A stretch of 57,808 nucleotides of DNA from an uncultured Flavobacteriales bacterium (GCA_938084585.1 CALKFF010000046.1:1-57808), one strand, 5' to 3'. Positions 43,414-53,063 are shown, counted from the first letter of the stretch. Notes: generated by a model not told the origin, from the sequence alone. Numbers and translations are program-made.

Positions 43414-46400
43414 TCAAAAATCAAAATTCAGGGACAAAGTGAAGCGTCGTGGCAGGGTGATTCCGTCGTCCACCCCGTAGGCCCAGTCGGCCGCGACCCA
43501 ATACCCGAGCAGCCTGGACCGAAGCCCAAAGCCCAAGTCGTACAGCACCGGTTCGCGGTTGTTGCTGACCGTGACGGTGATGGGATTGGACTGCACGGTG
43601 ACAAAATTGAAGGCGTTCTCGTCCGAGTAGGGATGAGGGCCGGTCCAGGCGGCACCGACGTCTGCAAAGGCCACGGCTTGCAGATTCTTGAGGAAATCGC
43701 CCCGTCCTGCCCCGCTGAAGACAGGCACCCGCACCTCGGCGTTGGCCAGGGCGACGTTGGCGCCGTTGCGGACGTTGCTTTGGAATCCACGAAGCGGGGC
43801 AATCCGTGCCTGGTAGGCGAAGGGCACGTCGGGGTCGACCGGGGTGTTCGCGTTGCCTTGCAGGGACAGGCTGTTGTCGGTCCCACCGAGCATGTGCAGC
43901 AGTTTGCGTTGGCCGATGCTCCAATCGCCGGCCAGACGAAGCGCCAAAATGCTTGGCCCCACCAAGGGCACGTACCTCCTGGCGTCGAACCCGACCGTGC
44001 CAAACGTCCAGCCTTGTTCTGGCCCCGTCAACTCCCCTCCCGCGGCCGAGGCGGTGGCCACCCCGTCGACAAACATCTCGGCCCACACCCGGGCGCGCAG
44101 GCCGTGCCGGATGTTCAGCCGAGGGCTGCGTGTGTCGTCGTGCACGTAGGCGACTTGAAGTCCCAATTGCTCGCCAGTCCCGTTGGGGGTCGTGGCTGAA
44201 AACAGGTCCGTCCCTTGGACCACGTCGTGGTTGAACCGAAACGCGGCGCCCCATCGCAGGCTTCGCACCTCGTCGAAGGCCCACCGCCATTCGCGCCTCA
44301 ACAGGTGCGTGGCCGTTTCCACCAAATGTCCTGATTGGGGATCGACGCGGGCTGTGGTTTGGCGTTCCAGCGACAGGATGCGGTCCACCTGCCGTTCCAG
44401 GTCCAAGTAGGCGAGCCCAAAAAACGTGTTGGACAAATTCGCAGGAATCGTGTAGCCGCCCACGATGTGCTTGTCGTCCATGACGTCGCTGATGCGCAAT
44501 TCAGACGCGTTCCCCAGTCCCGGCTGGGCGTTCACCGTCCCGTTGTACACCTGGTAGAAATTGGACCCGAAGGTGTTGTTCAAGCGGGTTTGGATCTTGT
44601 CCAAGGCGAAGTTCAAACGGCTGTTCTTGGGGGTCAGCGGGGCGTGGTTCTCCGTCACGGGCACTTCTTCCTGCTCGGGTTTGGCCTCGGGGGTTGCCTC
44701 GCGCTCCGACTCAAAGACGTAAGCTCGGAAATTGATTTCGTCCTCGGCCCAGGCTTGTCCCCATGAGGGCAATTCTGTGGGAAAGGGCAGGGGGGTGGAC
44801 GGCTCCTTCGCAAGGGAAGGCGCCGCGTGCAGGGCGGACAAATCTGGCATGGTCACTTCAGTCCACTGCGTCCGTCCCCCGCGTGTGGCCATGACGTGGG
44901 TGAGGTCTCGGCCCATCACAGGCATGTCGCCGGCCACAGGCAGGGGCAACGCATCTCGGAATTGGGTGAACGTGCGGTAGCGCACCACGGTGTCGACGGC
45001 CACAATGGAGCTGTCCCGCCAGCCAAACCCCAGTCCCCGCGCGCCTGCGTCGTCGGTGGTCATCGTCAGGAATTCCCAGCCCTCAAGCGGTTGGGGATGG
45101 CGCTCGTCCACGTCGGGCGTGGCGGTCCAACGGGTCAAGGTGATGGGGTCGTCCGCGAGGTCGCCGACGTACAAGTCGAGCGCCTCGGGGTAGGGGTGGT
45201 CAAGGCGGTCGTTGCGCAGGGTGTCGTGAGGTCGGTTGGACGAGAACATGAACGTCGAGCTGCCGGGCCAAAACGCAGGTTGCAAGTCGTCGAACCGGTC
45301 CCGCCACAGCGGAGTGTGGTTGTTCGCCACGATGTCGTAGCGGAAGAGGTCGCTCTGGCCGTGTTGGAGGGCGGACATGAGCAAGTACCTCCCGTCGGGG
45401 GAGCACGCCATGTCGAGCACTTGGTCGATTTGGAACAGCTCTTTCAGGTCCACTTCCCCCGTGCCCAGATTGACGATGCCCAGGTGGGGGGCACCCTTCA
45501 AGTCCACCGAAAAGAACAGGAGCTGGCCCTGAGGCCCCCAGGCCAGCCGAGGATGCAACTCGTTGTCCAACCGGTCCAGCCGGTGGCCCAATGTGGCGTG
45601 CCAGGTGCGTGCCCCGCTGTCCAAGTCCACCGTGCCCACCCGCAGCTGACCGCGCTCGTCTGTCGTGAATGCCGCCAGGTTGCCCTCTGGGTTGGGCAAA
45701 AACTGGGTGTACGAAAGCCTGGACACCGGCCGCATCGGCATGCTCGGCCCGAGGGAACGCCCGGCTTGGCGCATCTCTTTGCGGTCGCGGAATGGCGGGA
45801 ACAGGGCGGCGTACCCTTCTGGCGCTTGACGAAGGTGGTGGGCTTGCACTTCCAAGGCCAAATCCTGCAGGAAGGACCCCGTCGCAAGGCGGAACCCGCT
45901 CTCGACGCTTTGGGTCACGCGGGTCATGTACAGCACGTTGGCGACCGTCGGGAGGCCGTAGATGTCCGCCACGTATGACCACATGGCCTGGCCGAGGAGG
46001 GCGGCATCCATCCCGCTGGCCAACTCCAGTTGGCGGAAGGCGTCGCGACGGCAGAGGTCGAGGATGGTTTCCTGGCTGGTGGCGTCCAACCCCCGCGCCG
46101 CGTAACGGCCGAGGCCGTCGGACATCCAAGATGGAGACTGGACGACGTTGCCAGACCGGATGGCTTGGCTCCAATCGGTCTCGTACATGGTTTGGTTGAA
46201 CAGCACTTGCGCCAGTCCCTCACGCACTTGCCACGCCACAGACCTGCGGTCGCCCGTGGCGTACACGAACATCTTGCTGCCCACCAACCGGGCCGACCCT
46301 CCGAGGTTGGAGGCTTCGTCTTGGCCGAGCATCACGCCGACGTTGCTCTGCCGGAATTCTTCTTGAGAGTTGAACACCAGGACCTGAAGCGGCCCTTCCA

Positions 46401-46665
46401 ACTGACGGCCAAACATCGGTGCCAGGGCGTCCGCCTCGCGTTGGAGCATGCGGGTGACCTGGCCTGCGATTTGGTCGCCCTCGCGGTAATGGTGCACCTC
46501 GAAGTTGCCTTGCTCAAACACCTGCCACTCGAACGTGCGGTGCTGCACCCGGTTCTTGCCGAACGCCACGTTCATGCCGTCGGTGAACTGGGCGCAGGCG
46601 TGGGGGTGGGTGGATCCGAGGAACCACAACCAACCCAGGACAGCAAGGACTCGACGCGCGCACAT
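43414..46665 (-). CDS. TolB-propeller and outer-membrane barrel fusion protein
   Basis: A 1083-residue envelope protein. Signal peptide (about 1-25); an N-terminal domain (about 40-270) resembling a gluzincin-type peptidase but with REGLAQVLF where HExxH would be; TolB/WD40 propeller repeats (about 310-600: LAAFTTDERGQLRV, HPRLAWGPQGQLLFF, CSPDGRYLLMS, PAFWPGSSTFMFSSNR); an acidic Pro/Glu linker near 665-690; and a C-terminal BamA-like barrel (about 700-1083) ending RRFTLSLNFDF with the terminal aromatic. Bacteroidota homologues are usually named translocation protein TolB. Probably an outer-membrane protein; function unproven. Confidence 0.8.
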   Translation of the reverse strand: MCARRVLAVLGWLWFLGSTHPHACAQFTDGMNVAFGKNRVQHRTFEWQVFEQGNFEVHHYREGDQIAGQVTRMLQREADALAPMFGRQLEGPLQVLVFNSQEEFRQSNVGVMLGQDEASNLGGSARLVGSKMFVYATGDRRSVAWQVREGLAQVLFNQTMYETDWSQAIRSGNVVQSPSWMSDGLGRYAARGLDATSQETILDLCRRDAFRQLELASGMDAALLGQAMWSYVADIYGLPTVANVLYMTRVTQSVESGFRLATGSFLQDLALEVQAHHLRQAPEGYAALFPPFRDRKEMRQAGRSLGPSMPMRPVSRLSYTQFLPNPEGNLAAFTTDERGQLRVGTVDLDSGARTWHATLGHRLDRLDNELHPRLAWGPQGQLLFFSVDLKGAPHLGIVNLGTGEVDLKELFQIDQVLDMACSPDGRYLLMSALQHGQSDLFRYDIVANNHTPLWRDRFDDLQPAFWPGSSTFMFSSNRPHDTLRNDRLDHPYPEALDLYVGDLADDPITLTRWTATPDVDERHPQPLEGWEFLTMTTDDAGARGLGFGWRDSSIVAVDTVVRYRTFTQFRDALPLPVAGDMPVMGRDLTHVMATRGGRTQWTEVTMPDLSALHAAPSLAKEPSTPLPFPTELPSWGQAWAEDEINFRAYVFESEREATPEAKPEQEEVPVTENHAPLTPKNSRLNFALDKIQTRLNNTFGSNFYQVYNGTVNAQPGLGNASELRISDVMDDKHIVGGYTIPANLSNTFFGLAYLDLERQVDRILSLERQTTARVDPQSGHLVETATHLLRREWRWAFDEVRSLRWGAAFRFNHDVVQGTDLFSATTPNGTGEQLGLQVAYVHDDTRSPRLNIRHGLRARVWAEMFVDGVATASAAGGELTGPEQGWTFGTVGFDARRYVPLVGPSILALRLAGDWSIGQRKLLHMLGGTDNSLSLQGNANTPVDPDVPFAYQARIAPLRGFQSNVRNGANVALANAEVRVPVFSGAGRGDFLKNLQAVAFADVGAAWTGPHPYSDENAFNFVTVQSNPITVTVSNNREPVLYDLGFGLRSRLLGYWVAADWAYGVDDGITLPRRFTLSLNFDF

Positions 46666-46671
46666 TCTACC

Positions 46672-46679
46672 CGAAATTA
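46672..46679 (-). promoter_or_regulatory. -7-like box 6 nt before the TolB-like gene
   Basis: TAATTTCG on the minus strand (one mismatch to TAnnTTTG) ends six bases before the ATG at 46665. Only 20 bases separate this start from the divergent hydrolase start. Confidence 0.4.
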
Positions 46680-46685
46680 CGCCCC

Positions 46686-47357
46686 ATGGTGCATACTCTC
46701 ACGTGCAACGCCTTTGGCGAGCAGACCTACGTCGTTGAACATGGAGATGGTGGGTTGACTGTGGTCGATCCAGGGATGGCCAGCGTGGAGGAGCGGAAGG
46801 CGTTTCAGGACCTCTGCGACCGCCTCGACGCCAAGCCCGTCCAGGTGGTTTTGACCCATGCCCATTTGGACCACGTCATGGGATGCGCGTGGATGAAGGA
46901 CACCTACGGGCTTGTCCCGAGGCTCCACCCTGCGGACCGCGAGACCTACGAGCAGGCGCCCCGGGTCGCTGAAGTCTACGGGGTCCGGATGGACCCTGTG
47001 CCCGAGGCCACGTTTGACCTTGCGCACGGCGACACCGTGGCATGTGGGCAAGTGGAGTTGGAGGTGCGTTTTGTGCCGGGCCACGCCCCTGGCCACGTGG
47101 CGTTCGTGTGCCACCGCGGAGGGTGGACGTTGGGCGGGGATGTGTTGTTTCGTGGCAGCGTGGGACGGACGGACTTGCCAGGATGCAATGCCGCGTCCCT
47201 GGCCCAGAGCATCGAAGCCCAAATCTTCACCCTGCCTGAATCCATGGTGGTGTGGCCAGGTCACGGCGGGCCCACGACGGTGGGGGACGAAAAGCGGGGA
47301 AATCCGTTTGTGAATGGGGCCGGGTCAGGCCTTCTCCAGCGTGAAGCTGAAGGTTGA
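46686..47357 (+). CDS. Metallo-beta-lactamase-fold hydrolase, glyoxalase II-like
   Basis: A 223-residue cytosolic metallohydrolase. The zinc motif H58-A-H60-L-D62-H63 in LTHAHLDHV is intact, followed by VPGHAPGHVAFV, GGDVLFRGSVGRTDLPG and VWPGHGGPTT, which give the second-metal ligands. The pattern is that of YcbL/glyoxalase II-like thioesterases, so S-acylglutathione or similar thioesters are possible substrates. Its end overlaps the convergent histidine kinase by 33 bases. Confidence 0.88.
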   Translation: MVHTLTCNAFGEQTYVVEHGDGGLTVVDPGMASVEERKAFQDLCDRLDAKPVQVVLTHAHLDHVMGCAWMKDTYGLVPRLHPADRETYEQAPRVAEVYGVRMDPVPEATFDLAHGDTVACGQVELEVRFVPGHAPGHVAFVCHRGGWTLGGDVLFRGSVGRTDLPGCNAASLAQSIEAQIFTLPESMVVWPGHGGPTTVGDEKRGNPFVNGAGSGLLQREAEG

Positions 47358-48368
47358 CCCTTCGCCCTCGGTGCTGCGTACGCTGATGGTTTGGCCGTGG
47401 GATTCCAGGATGTGCTTGACAATGGCCAGCCCCAGCCCTGAACCTCCTGCGTGCCGGCTGCGAGATTTGTCCACGCGGTAAAACCGTTCAAACACCCGGG
47501 CGAGGTGACTCTCGTTGATGCCGATGCCGTTGTCGGCCACTTCCACCAAAATCGCGTCGTCCGCATCGTAGTACCGGATCTCCGTGTGCCCTTCCTCCGA
47601 GCCGTAGTTGATCGAGTTGACGATGAGGTTGGTGAGGACTTGGACGATCTTAGCCGAGTCCCCTTTCACCATGATTTGGGACGCGTCAAACCCCTTTTTC
47701 AGCCTCAAGTCAATCTCGCTCCGCCTCGCCTTGGGCTCGAGGCTCTCCATCGTTTCGCGGATGATTTCCAGCAAATCGAAGGGCACCAACTCGATGTCCA
47801 GCGTGCCCGATTCCATCTTGGTGATGACGTCCAAATCTTCCAGCAAGCCCGCCATCCTGTCGACGTTCTTCGCGGCCTTGAGCAGGAACTTGCGGTTGAT
47901 CTCTGGGTCGTTCAACCCGCCTTCGAGCAAGGTCAGGATGAATCCCTGGATGTTGAAAATCGGGGTCTTCAGCTCGTGGGCGAGGTTTCCGATGAACTCT
48001 TTTCGGAAGGTGTCCGCTTCCCTCAGCGTGGTGATTTCTTCGATTTGGCTGTCGGCCCAGGTCATCACATCGCGGTTGACCTGCTCGACAATGTCCTGCC
48101 CCATGTCCAAGTGCACGTGGCTGGTGGATCCCTTCAAGCGCCGGATGGTCTTGTAGATGATGCGCACCCGGTCTTGGATGTACAGTCCGAGCTGCCTGTA
48201 GACCAAAAGAAAGCACACCGCCCCGACCACTGCGCCTGACGCCAAGGACATGGCGAAGTGCACTTTGCCCGAAGCGAATTGGGTGGCCAGCGCCGTCGCG
48301 GCCAACGAGGTCAGGCCTGCAGTCACGGCCGCCTGCACGGCCACCGCCCTTGGGGTCATGCCGGCCAT
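47325..48368 (-). CDS. Sensor histidine kinase, PhoR-like
   Basis: A 347-residue membrane kinase. Two N-terminal hydrophobic segments (about 10-30 and 38-57) flank almost no periplasmic loop, so it probably senses the membrane or works through partners. A HAMP-like linker follows, then HisKA with phospho-acceptor His131 in NLAHELKTP, N-box NLIVNSINYG, G1 DNGIGI, F-box and G2 SGLGLAIV. The regulator gene overlaps by one base (ATGA). The short loop matches PhoR-type kinases, which would suggest phosphate control. Confidence 0.9.
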   Translation of the reverse strand: MAGMTPRAVAVQAAVTAGLTSLAATALATQFASGKVHFAMSLASGAVVGAVCFLLVYRQLGLYIQDRVRIIYKTIRRLKGSTSHVHLDMGQDIVEQVNRDVMTWADSQIEEITTLREADTFRKEFIGNLAHELKTPIFNIQGFILTLLEGGLNDPEINRKFLLKAAKNVDRMAGLLEDLDVITKMESGTLDIELVPFDLLEIIRETMESLEPKARRSEIDLRLKKGFDASQIMVKGDSAKIVQVLTNLIVNSINYGSEEGHTEIRYYDADDAILVEVADNGIGINESHLARVFERFYRVDKSRSRHAGGSGLGLAIVKHILESHGQTISVRSTEGEGSTFSFTLEKA

Positions 48369-49045
48369 CAGCCGACGAATTTGTACCCGACGCCCTTGAC
48401 CGTCTTGAAGTATTCGTCCCCGAGTTTTTCCCGAAGCTTGCGAATGTGCACGTCGATGGTCCGGTCGCCCACCACCACGTCGGTCCCCCAGACGCTGGCG
48501 AGGATCTTCTCGCGGCTGAACACCTTGCCTGGCTGGGAGGCCAAGAGGCTCAACAACTCAAATTCCTTCTTGGGCAAATTCAATTCTTGGCCCTGGTGCA
48601 TCACCACATAGCGTTCAGGGTCGATCATGAGGCCCGTGCCGTCGTAGCTGCCTCCCACGTATCCGGAGTTTTTCTTCCGGCGAAGCAAGGCTTGGACACG
48701 CGACACCAAGACCTTGGGCTTGATGGGCTTCAAGATGTAGTCGTCGGCCCCAGCTTCAAAGCCCGCGATTTGGCTGTAGTCTTCGCCCCGGGCGGTCAGG
48801 AAGGCCACCACGGTTTGGGCCAATGGGCCATGCTCACGGATTTCCGCACACGCCTCCATCCCATCCATCTCGGGCATCATCACGTCCAAAAGCACCAGAT
48901 CGGGCAACAACTTCTTGGCCATCTCCACGCCGACCCGACCGTTGCCGGCGGTGTGGACGTCGTAGCCTTCTTTCACCAAATTGTATTCGATGAATTCCAG
49001 GATGTCCGGTTCATCGTCGACGAGGAGGATGCGTTGCTTGCCCAT
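48368..49045 (-). CDS. PhoB-like (OmpR family) response regulator
   Basis: A 225-residue regulator. The receiver domain has D10-D11, phospho-acceptor Asp54 in VLLDVMMPEMDG, the switch threonine in FLTARG and the lysine in LKPIKP. The C-terminal winged helix (about 130-225) has FELLSLLASQPGKVFSREKIL and DRTIDVHIRKLREKLG. I choose the ATG at 49045; upstream codons are not conserved-looking. A GAACTTCG sequence four bases upstream fits, weakly, the -7 pattern seen elsewhere. Confidence 0.92.
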   Translation of the reverse strand: MGKQRILLVDDEPDILEFIEYNLVKEGYDVHTAGNGRVGVEMAKKLLPDLVLLDVMMPEMDGMEACAEIREHGPLAQTVVAFLTARGEDYSQIAGFEAGADDYILKPIKPKVLVSRVQALLRRKKNSGYVGGSYDGTGLMIDPERYVVMHQGQELNLPKKEFELLSLLASQPGKVFSREKILASVWGTDVVVGDRTIDVHIRKLREKLGDEYFKTVKGVGYKFVG

Positions 49046-49139
49046 GGCCCGAAGTTCGTCAGGGCTATGTTGTGCTGGAGTTAACGGCATGTGAAGCGTG
49101 GTTCTTCACGAAGATGCAACACCTTCCGCGGATTTCCGC

Positions 49140-50468
49140 TCATTTCAGCGCATCGAGGTAGTTCTTCCACGCGTCGCGAACGGCGCTGTGTTTGGCGTCG
49201 TGCCAAAACGCGTGGCCGTCCTCTGCGTCTCGCAAAGTGTGCATGGCGTCGTTGAACCGGCCGAACAGCCGGGAGCCCACGTTCCCCCAAACCCACATGC
49301 CCGCCGCGGCCACCACACCCCATCCGTCTGGGACCGAGGCGCCGGCCACCGCCGATTCGATCAACCACACAATGGGGAACAACACCATTGCAAAGCCCAT
49401 GCGCATGGTGGAGACAAATTCCAGCTTGCGCACTTTCTTCTTCACCCGCTGCCGAATCAACGCGGCAATGGGCCAAGTGGGCAGTTGGGCGAGGCGGGCG
49501 AAGGGGTCCATCACCCGCACCCATGCACGGCGCACACGGACGTCTTCAGGTCCCTGACCCCAGGCTTCAGGGCGTCCCGGGGCTGGATGGGCTTGGTGGG
49601 CATTTTGCCAGGCTTGATGCGCTTCGGTCACGCGCGTGGCCCAAGCAGGGTCTTCTTCCCATCGCTTGCGCCACCCTTCGAGCGTGGCGGGGATGGATGC
49701 CCATTCTTGGGCGTCGCGTTCTGTCGTGCGCTTGGCGCGCAACCCGTCGTGGAACACGTGTTGGGCCTCTGCCGGTTGGATGTCCACCATGACCTTCTTC
49801 ATGGCCTTTTCCACCCGTTCGTGGAAAGTCGCTTTGTCCATGGTGCCATCGTCATTCAGACAATCCGCGTAGGGGATGGGCTCCCCGGCCCGCACGCGCA
49901 GCTGTCGGCGCCAATCGGCGTAGTGCTCGTAATCCAACCCGATGGGGATCAGTTGGATGTCGCGAAGGCTGTCGTGCTTGCGTGCCCCACGGGCCAGCAT
50001 TTCTGCCAACCCGCCCTTCAGGGAGCGAAGGGAGGGGAAGGGGTTGTGGTTGCCCTCGGGAAAAAGGGCCATCGCAGCGCCTGCCTCCATGCGGTCCACG
50101 CACACGTCAAAGATGATGTCGTTGCGGTGGCGCAAGTCCGTCAGTCGGTCGCGCTGACGGTACACCGGCATTTGGTTGTAGCCGTACAGCAAGTGCCTGA
50201 ACACGGGGTTCCAAAACACGTCGGCCCGCGTCAAATAGTGCATTTGTTGCGGGATGAAGGCGCAGATGGGCATGGGGTCCATCATGCCGTTTTGGTGGTT
50301 GCTGATGAAGATGGCCGGCGTGCCTGGCTTGGGCAGGGTGTCGAATCCGTCGAGGCCGCGGATGCGGAAGTACCGGGTGATGCCGCTCCAGACCAGCACG
50401 CGTGTCAGCCTGTAGTAGAGGTGAGACACCTGCACGGGAGGTGTCAGAATGGGTCGTGTCTTCGCCAT
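49140..50468 (-). CDS. PlsC-like 1-acyl-glycerol-3-phosphate acyltransferase domain protein
   Basis: A 442-residue membrane-associated acyltransferase. The catalytic block is SNHQNGMMD (57-64), an N-H-x5-D form rather than the usual H-x4-D, followed by the FPEGNHNP block (136-143). The C-terminal half has two hydrophobic segments (about 345-365 and 370-390). Bacteroidota have a family of such long acyltransferases with NHQNxxMD, probably acting in phospholipid or ornithine-lipid synthesis. The ATG at 50468 follows the pheT stop by nine bases, so it is likely in the pheT transcript. Confidence 0.85.
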   Translation of the reverse strand: MAKTRPILTPPVQVSHLYYRLTRVLVWSGITRYFRIRGLDGFDTLPKPGTPAIFISNHQNGMMDPMPICAFIPQQMHYLTRADVFWNPVFRHLLYGYNQMPVYRQRDRLTDLRHRNDIIFDVCVDRMEAGAAMALFPEGNHNPFPSLRSLKGGLAEMLARGARKHDSLRDIQLIPIGLDYEHYADWRRQLRVRAGEPIPYADCLNDDGTMDKATFHERVEKAMKKVMVDIQPAEAQHVFHDGLRAKRTTERDAQEWASIPATLEGWRKRWEEDPAWATRVTEAHQAWQNAHQAHPAPGRPEAWGQGPEDVRVRRAWVRVMDPFARLAQLPTWPIAALIRQRVKKKVRKLEFVSTMRMGFAMVLFPIVWLIESAVAGASVPDGWGVVAAAGMWVWGNVGSRLFGRFNDAMHTLRDAEDGHAFWHDAKHSAVRDAWKNYLDALK

Positions 50469-50477
50469 GGTCAAAAA

Positions 50478-52976
50478 TCAACGCAGGCGAGCGCCAGCCG
50501 ATTCAAGGGCTTTCAAGATGCGAGACATCGCAGAATCAATTTGCTTGTCGTTCAGCGTGGCGTCAGGGTTCTGCAAGGTGAACGCCATGGCGTAGCTCTT
50601 CTCGCCTTCTTCGAGCCCCTTGCCCTCGTAGACGTCGAACAACTCGACGCCTTTGAGCAGTTTGCGCTCGGCCTTTTCCGCCGCCACTTTGAGGGTTTCG
50701 TAAGCCACAGACTTGGACACCACCAAGGCCAAATCCCGACGCACGGCGGGGAACCGCGCCAGGTCGTGTGCCTTCACGCGGCGTTTCTTCACCGCCTTCC
50801 ACAATTTGGCAACGTCGAAGTCGGCCCAAAACACGGGCACATCCACCTCGCAGGCCCGGGCCACAGAGGGTTGGACCAGGCCCCAGCGTCCGACCTCTTG
50901 GCCGTTCGCGTGCCGAAGCACGATGCCTTCCGCCAATAGTCCGTCTGTGTCCACTTCGGCTTCGGAGAAGACGTTCAAGCCCACCTTCGCCAGCAACGAC
51001 TCCACGGCATGCTTCAGCGTGAACATGTCGGCCTGTCCGTCCTTGCCTTTGGGCGCATTCCAGGTTTCGGGCTTGTCCCGCCCGGTCACCCACAGGCTGA
51101 GGTGTTCCTTCTCGTCGTACGCCTTGCGCAAGGTGCCGTCTTCGTCGGTCACGTCCCGCTGGGTGTAGGTCCGACCAAATTCGAACAAGCGCAGGTCGGG
51201 TTGCTTGTGCTTGCTGTTGCGTGCCACGGCTTCGAGGCCTTGGAACAGCAGGCTTTGGCGCATGGCCCCCAAGTCGGAGCTCAAAGGGTTGAGCATGTGG
51301 ACCGACGCGTCAGGGTCCAAGTCGCGGTCCTTGACGACCTCGGCGTACTTGACCTTGGTCAAGGAGTTGGACATGATTTCTGTGAACCCTTGGCTGACCA
51401 ACAGCTCGCGCCACCCAAACAACACGTCTTCGCGGTTGGGCTTGGCGGGCACCTCCAACGTCCCCGTCATGCGGGTCGGCAACGGAACGTGGTCGAAGCC
51501 GTGGATGCGCAAAATCTCTTCCGCCACGTCCGCCGGGCGGGTCACGTCGCTGCGGTACGCGGGAACCGTGAGGGTCCATGTCGCGCCTTGTTCTTTGGTG
51601 ACTGCGATGTCCAGCGCATCCAGAATGGACTTTAACCGGTTTTCTGCGATGTCGGTGCCCAAAAAGCGCCCGAGCCAACCCAAATCAAGGTCGACCTGCG
51701 CGTCTTGGACGGTCGCCGTGCCCACGTGTTCTGTGGCGGCGACCACCTTCGCCCCGGCCCATTCCGTCAAGAGTTGGGCGCAACGTTCCGCAGCCAAGCG
51801 CACTGTGTTGGGGTCGACGCCGCGCTCAAACCGGAAGCTCGCGTCGGTGCTCAGCGTGTGGCGCTTGGCGCTCTTGCGCACGGTCACAGGGTTGAACCAG
51901 GCCGCTTCGAGGATCACTTTGGTCGTGCCTTCTGACACCCCGCTGTCCAAGCCGCCGTAGACACCGGCCAGGCACATGGGTTCTGCAGCGTCGGCGATGA
52001 CGAGATCTTTGCCGTCGAGCTCGCGGCGTTCGCCGTCGAGGGTGGTGAAGGGCTCGCCTTGGGTGGCCTTGCGGACGACGATTTGGCCTCCTCCAATCTT
52101 CTCGAGGTCAAAGGCATGCAAGGGGTTGCCGAATTCGTGCAGCACCAAATTGGTCGCGTCCACCACGTTGTTCAAGGGTTGGACGCCAATGGCGCGCAAC
52201 CGCTTTTGGGCCCAGTCTGGGCTGGGGCCCACCTGGACGTTGTGCAGTTCCACGGCCAGGTAGTGGGGGCAGTCTTCGGCCGCCTCTACGGACAACGACA
52301 CGGACGTGGATTCCTTCAAGGCGGCATTCAAATCGCTGCAAGCAGGCAACACCAGGTCGTCAGTGGACATGGGGCCGATGCCTTCCACGGTGCCGTGCAG
52401 CAACCCGGCCCGGAGGTCCCGGGCCACGCCCCAATGGCCCATGGCGTCGTTTCGGTTGGGGGTCAGTCCGATTTCGATGACGTCGTCTCCTTCGAGGCCC
52501 ACCACTTGGGCCATGTCTGCCCCCACGGGGGCGTCTTGGGCCAACACCATGATGCCGTCGTGGCCTGAGCCAAGGCCCAACTCGTCTTCGGCGCAAATCA
52601 TGCCCAAGGACACTTCGCCACGGATCTTGCCTTTTTTGATTTTGAATGGTTCACCGCCTGTGGGATGGAGGGTTGTGCCGACAGTGGCCACAGGCACTTT
52701 TTGGCCTTCGGCGACGTTGGACGCGCCACACACGATGCTCAAGGGACCGTCCTCGTGCCCGACGTCCACCGTGCAAATGCGCAGGCGGTCGGCGTTGGGG
52801 TGTTGCACCACTTCTGTGACGTGGCCGACAACCACACCGCGCAACCCGCCTGGAACGGCTTCGACGTGGTCCACACCTTCCACTTCCAACCCGGTGGCGG
52901 TCAAGACTTGGGCGGCTTGTTGGACATCCACGTCGTGTGGGAACAACTCTCGGAGCCAGCTGGCAGAAATTTTCAT
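50478..52976 (-). CDS. pheT: Phenylalanyl-tRNA synthetase beta subunit
   Basis: Charges tRNA-Phe together with PheS. The 832-residue product contains the EMAP/tRNA-binding domain (about 40-155), B3/B4 editing domain (about 210-380), B5 domain (about 405-475), the catalytic-like core (about 485-715) and the C-terminal anticodon-binding FDX-ACB domain (KAHDLARFPAVRRDLALVV onward). It begins MKISASWLRELFP, standard for PheT. The pheS gene is separate, at 54802, on the other strand, so the usual pheST operon is split. Confidence 0.97.
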   Translation of the reverse strand: MKISASWLRELFPHDVDVQQAAQVLTATGLEVEGVDHVEAVPGGLRGVVVGHVTEVVQHPNADRLRICTVDVGHEDGPLSIVCGASNVAEGQKVPVATVGTTLHPTGGEPFKIKKGKIRGEVSLGMICAEDELGLGSGHDGIMVLAQDAPVGADMAQVVGLEGDDVIEIGLTPNRNDAMGHWGVARDLRAGLLHGTVEGIGPMSTDDLVLPACSDLNAALKESTSVSLSVEAAEDCPHYLAVELHNVQVGPSPDWAQKRLRAIGVQPLNNVVDATNLVLHEFGNPLHAFDLEKIGGGQIVVRKATQGEPFTTLDGERRELDGKDLVIADAAEPMCLAGVYGGLDSGVSEGTTKVILEAAWFNPVTVRKSAKRHTLSTDASFRFERGVDPNTVRLAAERCAQLLTEWAGAKVVAATEHVGTATVQDAQVDLDLGWLGRFLGTDIAENRLKSILDALDIAVTKEQGATWTLTVPAYRSDVTRPADVAEEILRIHGFDHVPLPTRMTGTLEVPAKPNREDVLFGWRELLVSQGFTEIMSNSLTKVKYAEVVKDRDLDPDASVHMLNPLSSDLGAMRQSLLFQGLEAVARNSKHKQPDLRLFEFGRTYTQRDVTDEDGTLRKAYDEKEHLSLWVTGRDKPETWNAPKGKDGQADMFTLKHAVESLLAKVGLNVFSEAEVDTDGLLAEGIVLRHANGQEVGRWGLVQPSVARACEVDVPVFWADFDVAKLWKAVKKRRVKAHDLARFPAVRRDLALVVSKSVAYETLKVAAEKAERKLLKGVELFDVYEGKGLEEGEKSYAMAFTLQNPDATLNDKQIDSAMSRILKALESAGARLR

Positions 52977-53010
52977 GAGATGCGGTTGATTCCGGCCAAA
53001 TGGCCTTCTG

Positions 53011-53018
53011 CAAATCTA
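53011..53018 (-). promoter_or_regulatory. -7 box for pheT
   Basis: TAGATTTG on the minus strand, an exact TAnnTTTG match, 34 bases before the pheT ATG. A CTG at a 19-base spacing is a weak -33. It is divergent from the tRNA-Pro promoter. Confidence 0.5.
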
Positions 53019-53055
53019 CTTTGTCAAGCCCTTTTTTCAGTGGGAGAAAAACGCC

Positions 53056-53063
53056 TACATTTG
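53056..53063 (+). promoter_or_regulatory. -7 box for tRNA-Pro
   Basis: TACATTTG, an exact TAnnTTTG match, ends eleven bases before the first base of the tRNA. A T-rich stretch, not a clear TTG, occupies the -33 position. Confidence 0.55.
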
